From Kitasatospora sp044457565 (GTDB lineage Bacteria > Actinomycetota > Actinomycetes > Streptomycetales > Streptomycetaceae), in NCBI RefSeq assembly GCF_044457565.1, contig NZ_JBITGZ010000016.1, positions 62,001-126,000 on the forward strand: a stretch of 64,000 bases of DNA, written 5' to 3'. A program made the position numbers and the translations under genes. Positions within the stretch are counted from its first letter, which is position 1. The number at the start of each line of letters is the position of its first letter. This document shows, piece by piece, positions 26,564-35,537 of this stretch. The notes under the pieces are model-generated. The model searched no databases, was not told where the DNA came from, and worked only from the letters and a program-made list of their open reading frames with translations.

Positions 26564-28371
26564 GCCCCTGCCTTGGTGAGTTCGGGCTCGCCGCCCGCGA
26601 GGGGTGCGGCGGTGGTGGCGAGGTCGGCGTCCTCGTGGAATTCGAGCTGGGCCCGGCGGTTGGCGATCATGCCTTCCGGGCGGACGCGCATGAGCAGCAC
26701 GAGGGCGACGCCGAAGAAGAGCAGCTGGTAGTTCTTGAGGAAGATCAGCTTCTCGGGGATGAGGTAGAGCAGGGTGGCGCCGAGCAGGGGTCCGCTGATG
26801 GTGCCCATGCCGCCGAGGACGACGGCTGCGACCAGGAAGGCGCTGTTGGGGGGTACGGAGGCGGCGAACTGGTAGGGGTCGGGCACGACGCTGTAGCTGA
26901 CGTGGGCCATGACGGTGCCGGCGAGGCCGGCGAGGGAGGCGCCGAGGGCGAAGGCGAGCAGCTTGAGCTTGAAGCCGTTGATGCCCATGGCCTGTGCGGC
27001 GGTCTCGTCCTCGCGGATGGCGACCCAGGCACGGCCGATCCGGGAGTCGTTGGCCCGGCTGAAGATGATCACCACGAAGGCGGTGACGAGCAGCATCAGC
27101 AGGAAGTAGTTGGCGAACCGGCCGAGGACGAAGGATCCGAAGACGTGTTCCGCGCCGAAGTTGAATCCGAGGATGTCGAGGTCGGGGATGTTGCGGATGC
27201 CGTTGGGGCCGTTGGTGACCTTGGGGCCGGAGATGCCGTCGAGGCTGTTGACGGCGATGCGGAAGATCTCTCCGAAGCCGAGGGTGACGATGGCGAGGTA
27301 GTCGCCGCGCAGTCGCAGGGTCGGTGCGCCGATGACGACGCCGAAGACCAGGGCGGCTGCCATGCCGGTGAGGGCGGCGGCCCAGAACGGGAAGTGCAGG
27401 CCGGTGGGGGAGGAGCTGGAGCCGGAGACCAGGGCGGCGGCGTAGGCGCCGACGCCGAGGAAGGCGACGTAGCCGAGGTCGAGGAGGCCGGCGAGGCCGA
27501 CGACGACGTTGAGGCCGAGGGCGACGGTGGCGAAGATCAGGATGTTGACGCCGACGGACGCGAAGTGGTCGTCGCTCTGGGTGAAGGGGAAGGCTGCTGC
27601 GGCGGCGAAGGCCGCGGCGGTGGCGGTGCCGCGGTGGCGGGCGGTGAGGGCGGTGAGGCGCCCGAGCAGGCCGCCGCGGGCCAGGGCCCAGGCGCTGAAG
27701 CCGGTGAGGAGGGCGAAGCCGCAGAACTGCTCGCCGCCCTCGGTGGTGATGCCGTAGGTGAAGGCGGTGAGGCCGATGGCCGCTGCGGCGATGATCAGCA
27801 GGACTTCGGTCCAGCGGTTCAGGGCCTTGGCGGGGGCGATGTCGGGGCGGGGGCCGACCAGGCGGACGAAGCCGCCGAGGTGGTGGCGCAGGAGGGCGCC
27901 GGCGCCGTTGGGCTTGCTGGCCTGGGCGGAGCGCTGGGGCAGTCCGAGGGCGCCGAGCAGGGGCAGCAGCGAGGCGAGGGCCGCGATGTAGCCGCCGGGT
28001 TCGAGGTTGGCGACGCCGCCGAGTTCGACGCTGATGGCGATGACGGTGTACCAGGTGACGGCGAAGCCGGCGGTGGCGATCAGCAGGGCGGCGGCTTCGC
28101 GGCCGGCGGGGGAGAGCCAGCGGGTGCCCTTGACGTCGTACAGGGGCAGGGCGAAGAGGGTGGTGAGGACTCCGGCGACGAGGGTGAGGACCTGGAGGCC
28201 GCCGGGGTAGCCGTCGACGGTGAGGTCACCGGGGAACTCGCTGGTCCAGGTCCAGTGGATGAAGGTGCTGGCCGCGGTGGCGAGGCCGCCGGCCGCGACG
28301 AGGGCCTTGGCGGCTGCGGGGGGCATCGGGATCGCGCGGCGGGTGGTGCCGGGCATGGCGTGTCGGCTCAT
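26560..28371 (-). CDS. livM: Branched-chain amino-acid ABC permease LivM (long form)
   Basis: 603 residues, much longer than E. coli LivM (about 425). The C-terminal half (from about residue 250) is the conserved permease with GLAGLLDLGYVAFLGVGAYAAAL and the EAA-like cytoplasmic loop SRIGRAWVAIREDETAAQAMGI. The N-terminal ~240 residues contribute extra hydrophobic segments, as is usual for the actinobacterial form. It pairs with LivH as the membrane channel. ATG 28371 is 21 bases downstream of the livH stop. Confidence 0.94.
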   Translation of the reverse strand: MSRHAMPGTTRRAIPMPPAAAKALVAAGGLATAASTFIHWTWTSEFPGDLTVDGYPGGLQVLTLVAGVLTTLFALPLYDVKGTRWLSPAGREAAALLIATAGFAVTWYTVIAISVELGGVANLEPGGYIAALASLLPLLGALGLPQRSAQASKPNGAGALLRHHLGGFVRLVGPRPDIAPAKALNRWTEVLLIIAAAAIGLTAFTYGITTEGGEQFCGFALLTGFSAWALARGGLLGRLTALTARHRGTATAAAFAAAAAFPFTQSDDHFASVGVNILIFATVALGLNVVVGLAGLLDLGYVAFLGVGAYAAALVSGSSSSPTGLHFPFWAAALTGMAAALVFGVVIGAPTLRLRGDYLAIVTLGFGEIFRIAVNSLDGISGPKVTNGPNGIRNIPDLDILGFNFGAEHVFGSFVLGRFANYFLLMLLVTAFVVIIFSRANDSRIGRAWVAIREDETAAQAMGINGFKLKLLAFALGASLAGLAGTVMAHVSYSVVPDPYQFAASVPPNSAFLVAAVVLGGMGTISGPLLGATLLYLIPEKLIFLKNYQLLFFGVALVLLMRVRPEGMIANRRAQLEFHEDADLATTAAPLAGGEPELTKAGA

Positions 28372-28392
28372 GGTGTGTGGTCTCCCGCTTCC

Positions 28393-29322
28393 TCAGGCCC
28401 GGTCCGCGACGCGTTCTCCGAGTAGGCCTTGTGGCCTGACCAGGAGGACGACGATCAGCAGCACGAAGGCCCAGACGTTGGCCCAGGAGCCGCCGCCGAG
28501 CTGGTTCATGCCGGGGATGTCCTGGATGTAGGCGGTGGCCATGGCCTCCGCGACGCCGAGGACGAGTCCGCCGAGCATGGCGCCGTAGATGTTGCCGATG
28601 CCGCCGAGGACGGCCGCGGTGAAGGCCTTGAGGCCGGCGAGGAAGCCCATGGTGGGGCTGACCTGGCCGTAGCGCAGGCCCCAGCCGATGGCGGCGACGG
28701 CGGCGAAGGCGGCACCGAGGGCGAACGCGATCACGATGATGCGGTCGGTGTTGATGCCCATGAGCTTGGCGGTGTCGGGGTCCTGCGCGGTGGCCTGCAT
28801 GCCGCGGCCGGTGCGGGTCTTGCCGACGAAGGCGGCGAGTGCGCCCATGCAGAGCGGGGCGGCGAAGAAGAGGAAGAAGTCGGCGGACTGGAAGGTGACG
28901 GAGCCGACGTGGTACGGGCCGCCGGGCAGCTGGGGGAAGCTGCGGCCGGACTTGGCGCCGGGGTAGAGCTGCTCGACGAGCTGCTGGAGCGCGATCGAGA
29001 GGCCGATCGCGGTGATCAGCGGGGCCAGCTTGGGGGCTCCGCGCAGCGGCCGGTAGGCGAAGCGCTCGGCGGCTACGGCGATCAGCACGGAGGTGAGCAC
29101 GCCACCGACGAGCATGAGCGGAAGCGCCAGCCACAGACTGGTCCCGGAGGGGAGGACGAGGTAGGTGGTGAGTGCACCGAACCCGCCTGTCATGAAGATC
29201 TCGCCGTGGGCGAAGTTGATGAGCTGGACAATGCCGTAGACCATTGTGTAGCCGATCGCGATCAGCCCGTAAAGGCTGCCGAGGATCAGGCCGTTGGCCA
29301 GCTGCTGCGGCAGATCGTGCAC
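28393..29322 (-). CDS. livH: Branched-chain amino-acid ABC permease LivH
   Basis: 309 residues with about eight membrane segments. Family motifs: an N-terminal LANGLILGSLYGLIAIGYTM and INFAHGEIFMTGGF, and later VLGGIGNIYGAMLGGLVLG. The start is a GTG (family-typical MHDLPQQLANG N-terminus). It is separated from livJ by 166 bases containing a strong hairpin, so livHMGF expression may be lower than that of the binding protein. Confidence 0.95.
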   Translation of the reverse strand: MHDLPQQLANGLILGSLYGLIAIGYTMVYGIVQLINFAHGEIFMTGGFGALTTYLVLPSGTSLWLALPLMLVGGVLTSVLIAVAAERFAYRPLRGAPKLAPLITAIGLSIALQQLVEQLYPGAKSGRSFPQLPGGPYHVGSVTFQSADFFLFFAAPLCMGALAAFVGKTRTGRGMQATAQDPDTAKLMGINTDRIIVIAFALGAAFAAVAAIGWGLRYGQVSPTMGFLAGLKAFTAAVLGGIGNIYGAMLGGLVLGVAEAMATAYIQDIPGMNQLGGGSWANVWAFVLLIVVLLVRPQGLLGERVADRA

Positions 29323-29390
29323 CGCTGGGCCTCCGAGGGGGTTCGGTGGGTGGGGTTCGCTGCGTGGGGCTGCTCGAACCGGTGGTGTGC

Positions 29391-29420
29391 GGCGGGGGCG
29401 CTGGTCGCAGCGCCCCCGCC
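29391..29420 (-). terminator. Hairpin between livJ and livH (attenuating terminator)
   Basis: Perfect 13-bp stem GGCGGGGGCGCTG (29391-29403) with its complement at 29408-29420 and a 4-base loop, inside the livJ-livH gap. It probably stops most livJ transcripts, so that the binding protein is made in excess over the membrane complex. Confidence 0.75.
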
Positions 29421-29488
29421 GGGTGGTGCGGTGTTGTGCTGCTGGTGCCGGGCGGGGCCGTGGTGGGGCCCTGGTGGCGGGGGCTGGG

Positions 29489-30712
29489 TCAGCCCTTGTA
29501 GGTGCCCGACTTGGCGACGGTCCAGGCGCCGTCCTTGACGACGTAGACGGTCAGCTGCTTGTTGATGGCGTCGCCGTACTCGTCGAAGCCGACGGTGCCG
29601 GTGACGCCGCTGAACTCGACCTTGCCGACGGCCTCGACGACCTTGGCGCGGGCGTCGGTGGGCAGCTTGCCGGCGTTGGCGCTGGTGACGGCCTTGACGC
29701 CCTGGATGATGGCCCAGGCGGCGTCGTAGGAGTAGCCGCCGTACGCGGCGTACGGGTCGGCGAACTTGGCGGCGGTGTAGTCGGCGACGAACTTCTTGGC
29801 GGAGTCGAGGGACTCGACCGGGGCGCCGACGGAGGTGGCGAGGTCGCCGTTGGCGTTCTTGTTGGCCTTGTTGATGTACTCGGGGTCGTACATGCCGTCG
29901 CCGCCGAAGACCGGGATGGTGACGCCGGCCTTCTTGAGCTGGTCGGTCAGCGGGCCGGACTGCGGGTACTCACCGCCGTAGTAGATGATGTCGGCGCCGG
30001 CCGACTTGGCCTTGGTGACCACGGCGGAGAAGTCGAGGTTGTTCTCGTCGATGTGGTCGGAGCCGGCGATGGCGCCGCCGAGCTTGGTGAACTCCTTCTG
30101 GAACGCTCCGACGAGGCCGACGCCGTAGGTCTTCTTGTCGTCGATCAGGTAGGCCTTCTTCTTGCCGAGGTCGGTGAAGGCGTACTGGGCGGCGAACGGG
30201 CCCTGGATGGCGTCGGTGGTGGCGGTGCGGAAGTAGGTCTTGAACGGGCGCTTCTTCTCGGTGTCGAACTTCTCGCCCTGGGTCAGCGTGGGGCTGGTGT
30301 TGGCGGGGGAGATCTCGACCAGGTTGGCGGCCTCGAAGACCTGCTGCATGGACTGGGCGACGCCCGAGTTCAGCGGGCCGACCACGCCGAGGACGCTCTT
30401 GTCGGCGACCAGGGCGGTGGCGTTCTGCTGGCCTTCCTGGGGCGACTTCTTGTCGTCGAGGGCCTTGACCTTGAAGGTGACGCCCGGAACTTCCTTGTTG
30501 TCGTTGGCGACCTTGGCCGCGAGCTCGACGGAGTGCTGGATGCCCAGGCCCAGGGCGGAGAGCGGGCCGGTGAGCGGCGCGTCGACGCCGATGGTGACGG
30601 TGGTGCCGGCGGCGTCGTCCCCGGCCTTCTTCTCGCCGCGGGAGCCACAGGCGGAGAGGCTGAGAGCTCCGACGACGGCGATGCTCACGACAAGCGCTGA
30701 ACGAGAACGCAC
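29489..30712 (-). CDS. livJ: Branched-chain amino-acid-binding lipoprotein
   Basis: 407 residues. The signal ends in the lipobox LSAC with C22, anchoring the protein to the outer face of the membrane. The body is a type I periplasmic binding protein (Leu/Ile/Val-BP family): VTIGVDAPLTGPLSALGLGI, VVGPLNSGVAQSMQQVFEAA, FRTATTDAIQG, IIYYGGEYPQSGPL. GTG start at 30712 with AAGGGGA 6 bases upstream. It is the first gene of the liv unit; its promoter must lie in 30713-31000, where I cannot identify clear elements. Family members bind Leu/Ile/Val, but related proteins bind other amides, so substrate is likely rather than proven. Confidence 0.94.
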   Translation of the reverse strand: MRSRSALVVSIAVVGALSLSACGSRGEKKAGDDAAGTTVTIGVDAPLTGPLSALGLGIQHSVELAAKVANDNKEVPGVTFKVKALDDKKSPQEGQQNATALVADKSVLGVVGPLNSGVAQSMQQVFEAANLVEISPANTSPTLTQGEKFDTEKKRPFKTYFRTATTDAIQGPFAAQYAFTDLGKKKAYLIDDKKTYGVGLVGAFQKEFTKLGGAIAGSDHIDENNLDFSAVVTKAKSAGADIIYYGGEYPQSGPLTDQLKKAGVTIPVFGGDGMYDPEYINKANKNANGDLATSVGAPVESLDSAKKFVADYTAAKFADPYAAYGGYSYDAAWAIIQGVKAVTSANAGKLPTDARAKVVEAVGKVEFSGVTGTVGFDEYGDAINKQLTVYVVKDGAWTVAKSGTYKG

Positions 30713-30996
30713 GATGGTCCCCTTCTGGTTAGGAAGGCGCCGCGCCTGATTTGGCGGGTGCCGGGTCGCGCGCTTGGGGCCAGGCCCAATCCGTTGGCGC
30801 GGTGACTGGCCGTGACTCTAGATGGCCTCGGGCGGCTCGTGGAGGGGTGCGGGCAGGCTGTGATTCTCTTGTTATGAGCACACGTAGGACTTGTCTCAGC
30901 ATGTGGGCGTTCGGACTTGATACATCCGGTGGTGCTACGGGGCGTCCTGGACCCTGGCATGCTGTAAGACCCAGAAATGCAGGTGGCTACTGGTGT

Positions 30997-31061
30997 GTCC
31001 GGTTACCGGACGGTGCTGTTCGGTGCGCTGGAATCGGGCGTACGCGTCCGAATATCGGACG
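30997..31061. repeat. Two palindromes of the form TCCG-N5-CGGA at the 3' end of the 31003 gene
   Basis: GTCCGGTTACCGGAC (30997-31011) straddles the stop codon, and CGTCCGAATATCGGACG (31045-31061) lies 34 bases upstream inside the coding end. Both are perfect and share TCCG-N5-CGGA. They could be terminator elements or a protein-binding pair upstream of livJ. Confidence 0.45.
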
Positions 31062-31674
31062 ATGAGCAGGTTGCATGCAGGTTCCTGGAGAGTTCGAGGG
31101 TGTAATCGGGGCCCAGGATCTGACTAAGTGTCTGGATTGCGCGTGTATTACGTAGCGTTACATCCAGGAAGGGCAGCCCGGCGTCCGCCGGTGCCCTGGT
31201 GCAGTCGGTCACCAGATAGCGGACGTCGATGACCACCTGCTGACCGGGCGTCACCGTCCTCGGCAGCGTGCCGATGACCTCGGTGGTGATCCCCGGGTAC
31301 CCCTGGTGGACGCCGAGGATGTCGTACGGATGTCCGGCGGTGGCCCGCGCCACCAGCCGCAGGATGAAGCCGTCCCCGGGCGCGAGGGCCGCGCCGACGG
31401 ACCCCGTGTACCGGATATCGGACTCCTGTGCCGGGTACTGCGGTGGGGAGTTGGGGGCGGGTGGGCGCTGGGCGCCGGTCGGCCCGCGGGCCGTCGTGAG
31501 GGTCGCCGCGGCGAGCAGCAGGGCGGCCGAGGCGTAGAGCTGACGTCGCGTCAACTGCCGTCTGTGGCGCGGCATACGGGGGGCCGGCGGCCGGTGTTCG
31601 GCGCCGGGGCCCGCCTCGACGGGCCCGAGGCTCCCGTGCGGCCGCTCGCCGCCTTCGCGCGCTGTGCCGGACAT
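31003..31674 (-). CDS. Small exported or membrane-anchored protein of unknown function
   Basis: 223 residues from ATG 31674, with AGGGGG upstream. An Arg-rich N-terminal tail (PRHRRQLTRRQLYASAALLLAAATLTTARG, given here only as its location, residues about 37-65) is followed by one hydrophobic segment, consistent with a signal-anchor or a degenerate Tat-like signal. The outer domain (about 80-223) has alternating beta-type hydrophobicity, including ILRLVARATAGHPYDILGVH and VIDVRYLVTDCTRAP, and two cysteines that could form a disulphide. I do not recognise the family. It sits between liv and the thioesterase in the same direction as both. Confidence 0.7.
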   Translation of the reverse strand: MSGTAREGGERPHGSLGPVEAGPGAEHRPPAPRMPRHRRQLTRRQLYASAALLLAAATLTTARGPTGAQRPPAPNSPPQYPAQESDIRYTGSVGAALAPGDGFILRLVARATAGHPYDILGVHQGYPGITTEVIGTLPRTVTPGQQVVIDVRYLVTDCTRAPADAGLPFLDVTLRNTRAIQTLSQILGPDYTLELSRNLHATCSSSDIRTRTPDSSAPNSTVR

Positions 31675-31907
31675 GCCGCGCCCCCTATGCCTGGACCAAG
31701 GGCCTGCCCAGGTCGGGCGGTGGTCAAACAAGGGATTCGAACAAGGGGGCGGGCCCGGGCGGGCGGGTGGCCGGGCGGGTGGCGCGGCGGGCTGCCGGGG
31801 TGCTGCGCGACCCGGGCCGGGGACCGGGTCCGGGCCGGGTCGCGCAGCGGTCGCGCCGGTGCGGTCGGGTCGGCGCGGTTGTGCGGGCGCGGTTGCGCCG
31901 GGTGGGG

Positions 31908-32375
31908 CTAGAGGTCGCGCAGCATGCAGGTGAGGCGGCAGCTGGTGATCCGCCGGCCGGTGTCGTCGGTGATCGCGATCTCGTACGTGGCGGCGGTGCG
32001 GCCCTTGAAGACGGCCGTGGCCACGCCGGTGACCAGCCCGGAGGTGGCCGAGCGGTGGTGGGTGGCGTTGAGGTCCACGCCGACGGCGTAGCGGCCGGGA
32101 CCGGCGTGCAGCATCGCGCCGATCGAGCCGAGCGTCTCGGCCAGCGCCGCCGACGCGCCGCCGTGCAGCAGTCCGTACGGCTGCTGGTTGCCCTCGACCG
32201 GCATGGTGCCCACCACGCGGTCGCCGGAGGCCTCCACGATCCGGATGCCCAGCCGGTCGCCGAGGTGGCCGCCGGAGAAGGTGGAGGGGTCCACCCCGAG
32301 CTTGGCGAAGTGGTCGAGCACGTCCTGCGGGACGTCCAGGAAGGGGGCCGCGCCTGTGGGGGCCGGGTCGGTCAT
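31908..32375 (-). CDS. PaaI-family hotdog-fold thioesterase
   Basis: 155 residues. The hotdog signature PYGLLHGGASAALAETLGS (about residues 66-84) contains the HGG and downstream acidic residue typical of the PaaI/YbgC-like 4HBT group, followed by VGVDLNATHHRSA. These cytoplasmic enzymes hydrolyse acyl-CoA or aryl-CoA thioesters. AGGAGCC lies just upstream of ATG 32375. It is divergent from polA across 168 bases, the conserved arrangement in streptomycetes. The specific CoA substrate is unknown. Confidence 0.9.
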   Translation of the reverse strand: MTDPAPTGAAPFLDVPQDVLDHFAKLGVDPSTFSGGHLGDRLGIRIVEASGDRVVGTMPVEGNQQPYGLLHGGASAALAETLGSIGAMLHAGPGRYAVGVDLNATHHRSATSGLVTGVATAVFKGRTAATYEIAITDDTGRRITSCRLTCMLRDL

Positions 32376-32497
32376 GGTGGCTCCTGCCGCTCAGTGTCAC
32401 GTCATCGTGCTGCCTGTGATCGTACGACCGGCCCTACCCGGCGGTAGCGTCCGTGGCCCCCTGCGTCGTCCGCGCCCGGGTTGTCGGTGGCGGGCCA

Positions 32498-32543
32498 TAG
32501 GATCGGTCACCGGTAGTGGAATCGGCAGGAACGGGACGTTGAC
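32498..32543 (+). promoter_or_regulatory. Possible polA promoter -10
   Basis: TAGGAT near 32500 fits the -10 pattern; no good -35 is present 17 bases upstream. It would give a leader of about 35 bases before the GTG at 32544. Confidence 0.35.
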
Positions 32544-35294
32544 GTGGCTACGCAGAGTACGGGTAAGGGTGCGACGGGCGGCACCGGGGCCGGTCCGCGG
32601 CCCCGGCTGATGCTGCTCGACGGGCATTCGATGGCCTACCGGGCGTTCTACGCGCTGCCGGTGGAGAACTTCAACACCTCGACCGGGCAGCCCACCAACG
32701 CGGTGTACGGCTTCGCCTCGATGCTCGCCAACACCGTGCGGGACGAGCGGCCCACCCACCTCGCGGTGGCCTTCGACCTGTCCCGGCAGACGTTCCGCTC
32801 GGCCGAGTTCCCCGACTACAAGGCGAACCGCGCCAAGACGCCGGACGAGTTCCGCAGCCAGATCGGCCTGATCGGCGAGCTGCTGGACGCGATGCGGATC
32901 CCCCGGATGACGGTCGAGAACTTCGAGGCCGACGACATCATCGCCACCCTCGCCACCGCCGCCACCGCCGAGGGCTTCGACGTCGACATCGTCACCGGTG
33001 ACCGCGACTCGCTCCAGCTGGTCAGCGAGCGTGTCACCGTGCTCTACCCCACCAAGGGCGTCTCCGAGCTCACCCGCTACACCCCGGAGAAGGTCACCGA
33101 GAAGTACGGCGTCACCCCCAGCCAGTACCCGGATCTCGCGGCCCTGCGGGGGGACCCGTCGGACAACTTGCCCGGCATCCCCGGCGTCGGCGAGAAGACG
33201 GCCGCGAAGTGGGTCAACCAGTTCGGTTCCTTCGACGAGCTGATGGCCCGCGCGGACGAGGTCAAGGGCAAGATCGGTGAGAAGCTGCGCGAGCACCTCG
33301 ACTCGGTCAAGCGCAACCGCGTCCTCACCGAGCTGGTCCGTGACGTCCAACTCCCGCTCGGCGTGGCCGACCTGGGCCGCACCGCGTTCGACCGCGAGGC
33401 CGTCGGCCAGCTGATGGAGTCGCTGGAGTTCCGCAACACCAACTTCCGGGAGCGGATCTTCGGCATCGACCCGGGCGCCGAGCAGGGCCCGGCCGAGGCC
33501 GAGGTCGCCCCCGGCATCGAGGTCGAGGGGGACTTGCTGACCGAGCCGGGCGGGCTCGCCGCCTGGCTGGCCGAGCACGCCGCCACCGACGCGCCGGTGG
33601 CGCTCGCCGCCGTCTACGAGTGGGCGCTGGGCACCGGCCGGGTCCAGGAGATCGCCCTCGCCGCGGGCGAGGCCGCCGCCTGGTTCGACCCGGCCCAGCT
33701 CGCCGAGGCCGACGAGCGCGCCTTCGCCGGCTGGCTCGCCGACCCGGCCCGGCCCAAGGCCCTGCACATCGCCAAGCAGGTGATGCGCGCCTTCGCCGAG
33801 CAGGGCTGGACGATCGAGGGCGTCACCGCCGACACGGCGCTCGCCGCCTACCTGGAGAAGCCCGGCCGGCGCACCTTCACGTTGGAGGTCCTGGCCGAGG
33901 AGTACCTCTCCCGTTCGCTCACCCCGGCCGCCGCCGCCGAGAGCGGCCAGCTCTCCTTCGACGCGCCGGAGGAGGACGCCACCGCCGGCGCCCGCGCCCT
34001 GATGGTCCAGGCCCGTACGGTGCTGGATCTCGCCGCCCTGTTCGAGCCCCGGCTCGCGGCCGCCGGCGCCACCGAGCTGCTGCGCGACATGGAGCTGCCG
34101 ATCGCCGCCCTGCTCGCCCGGATGGAGCGCACCGGCATCGCCGCCGACCGCCCGTGGCTGACGGGCCTGGAGTCCCAGTTCGCCGCCGAGATCCAGCGCG
34201 TGGTGGAGGAGGCGCACGCCGCCGCCGGGCACGAGTTCAACCTCGGCTCGCCCAAGCAGCTCCAGGAGATCCTCTTCGGCGAGCTCGCCCTGCCCAAGAC
34301 CAAGAAGATCAAGACCGGCTACACCACCGACGCCGACGCGCTGACCTGGCTGGCCGCGCAGACCGACAACGAGCTGCCGGTCATCCTGCTGCGCCACCGG
34401 GACCAGGCCAAGCTGCGCACCACGGTGGAGGGCCTGCTCAAGACGGTCTCCGAGCAGGGGCGGATCCACACCACCTTCAACCAGATGGTCGCCGCGACCG
34501 GCCGGCTCTCCTCGCAGGACCCGAACCTGCAGAACATCCCCGTCCGCACCGCGGAGGGCCGGGCCATCCGCCGCGCCTTCGTCGTCGGCGAGGGCTACGA
34601 GTCGCTGCTGACGGCCGACTACTCGCAGATCGAGCTGCGCATCATGGCGCACCTGTCCGAGGACGAGGCGCTGCTGGAGGCCTTCGCCAGCGGCGAGGAC
34701 CTGCACACCACCGTCGCCTCGCAGGTCTTCTCGGTGGAGCCGGGCGCGGTCGACGCCGAGATGCGGCGCAAGATCAAGGCGATGTCGTACGGCCTGGCGT
34801 ACGGCCTCTCCGCGTACGGGCTCTCCCAGCAGCTGGGCATCAAGCCCGCCGAGGCGCAGGGCCTGATGGACACCTACTTCGAGCGGTTCGGCGGTGTGCG
34901 GGACTACCTGCGCCGGGTCGTCGACGAGGCTCGCGCCACCGGGTACACGCAGACCCTGCTCGGCCGCCGCCGCCACCTGCCGGACCTCAACAGCGACAAC
35001 CGCCAGCGTCGTGAGATGGCCGAGCGGATGGCGCTGAACGCGCCGATCCAGGGTTCGGCCGCCGACATCGTCAAGATCGCGATGCTGCGGGTGGACGACG
35101 CGCTGCGCGCGGCCGGGCTCTCCTCCCGGATGCTGCTCCAGGTGCACGACGAAATCGTGCTGGAGCTGGCGCCGGGTGAGCGCGAGCGGGTGGAGGAGAT
35201 CGTCCGCGAGCAGATGGCCGGTGCCTACCCGCTGCGCGCGCCGCTGGACGTCTCGGTCGGCGTGGGCCCCAACTGGGAGAGTGCCGCGCACTGA
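32544..35294 (+). CDS. polA: DNA polymerase I
   Basis: 916 residues. The 5'-3' exonuclease (flap) domain spans about 15-310 (YKANRAKTPDEFRSQI, VTGDRDSLQLV, LRGDPSDNLPGIPGVGEKTA). The middle region (about 330-510) occupies the place of the 3'-5' proofreading domain but lacks the DxE active-site motif, so proofreading is absent, as in other actinobacterial PolA. The polymerase domain has motif A DYSQIELRIMAH (about 692), the motif B region RRKIKAMSYGLAYGLSAYG and motif C QVHDEIVLE (about 866). It acts in Okazaki fragment processing and repair. The GTG start is supported by the family-typical N-terminus running into PRLMLLDGHSMAYRAFYALP. Confidence 0.97.
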   Translation: MATQSTGKGATGGTGAGPRPRLMLLDGHSMAYRAFYALPVENFNTSTGQPTNAVYGFASMLANTVRDERPTHLAVAFDLSRQTFRSAEFPDYKANRAKTPDEFRSQIGLIGELLDAMRIPRMTVENFEADDIIATLATAATAEGFDVDIVTGDRDSLQLVSERVTVLYPTKGVSELTRYTPEKVTEKYGVTPSQYPDLAALRGDPSDNLPGIPGVGEKTAAKWVNQFGSFDELMARADEVKGKIGEKLREHLDSVKRNRVLTELVRDVQLPLGVADLGRTAFDREAVGQLMESLEFRNTNFRERIFGIDPGAEQGPAEAEVAPGIEVEGDLLTEPGGLAAWLAEHAATDAPVALAAVYEWALGTGRVQEIALAAGEAAAWFDPAQLAEADERAFAGWLADPARPKALHIAKQVMRAFAEQGWTIEGVTADTALAAYLEKPGRRTFTLEVLAEEYLSRSLTPAAAAESGQLSFDAPEEDATAGARALMVQARTVLDLAALFEPRLAAAGATELLRDMELPIAALLARMERTGIAADRPWLTGLESQFAAEIQRVVEEAHAAAGHEFNLGSPKQLQEILFGELALPKTKKIKTGYTTDADALTWLAAQTDNELPVILLRHRDQAKLRTTVEGLLKTVSEQGRIHTTFNQMVAATGRLSSQDPNLQNIPVRTAEGRAIRRAFVVGEGYESLLTADYSQIELRIMAHLSEDEALLEAFASGEDLHTTVASQVFSVEPGAVDAEMRRKIKAMSYGLAYGLSAYGLSQQLGIKPAEAQGLMDTYFERFGGVRDYLRRVVDEARATGYTQTLLGRRRHLPDLNSDNRQRREMAERMALNAPIQGSAADIVKIAMLRVDDALRAAGLSSRMLLQVHDEIVLELAPGERERVEEIVREQMAGAYPLRAPLDVSVGVGPNWESAAH

Positions 35295-35300
35295 CGCGTC

Positions 35301-35329
35301 GCGGGGCGGCGGGCCGCTCGCCGCCCCGC
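35301..35329 (+). terminator. polA terminator
   Basis: Perfect 11-bp stem GCGGGGCGGCG (35301-35311) with its complement at 35319-35329 and a 7-base loop, starting 6 bases after the polA stop codon. Confidence 0.85.
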
Positions 35330-35427
35330 AGACCGGTTCGGGCGTTCGCCGGCCCGGGGCGGGTCCGGCCGTCGGCCGTCCCCGGGGGGATGCACTCCTC
35401 CGCGGGCGCTGGCCGCTCTCCTCGCAA

Positions 35428-35501
35428 TGCAAGAGCTTGCAGCAAGTTTCTGAATCTCCTTGCCATCACCATTGACCCGCCGGTCACCGGCGCGGCAGAG
35501 T
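35428..35501 (+). promoter_or_regulatory. Promoter and operator candidates upstream of the DinB gene
   Basis: TGCAAG-AG-CTTGCA (35428-35441), followed directly by GCAAGTTTC, lies in an AT-richer patch. Downstream, TTGACC (35472-35477) and CAGAGT (35496-35501) are spaced by 18 bases and form a plausible promoter. Its spacer contains the perfect palindrome CGCCGG-TCA-CCGGCG (35478-35492). The first element resembles the TGCAAG/CTTGCA operators described upstream of Streptomyces maltose and amylase genes; the resemblance is from memory. Confidence 0.5.
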
Positions 35502-35537
35502 CTCGGTCACCACCCCTCGTACGGAAGGTGCCACCCC

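Noticed and set aside
31674..32400. Upstream extension of the 31003 gene to 32400
   Set aside because: It is antiphase sequence of the thioesterase gene; an ATG with a Shine-Dalgarno at 31674 precedes the anchor segment.
32397..35432. Long minus-strand open frame opposite polA
   Set aside because: Mirror of polA codon usage (Gly/Val/Leu/Arg-rich); no conserved motif.
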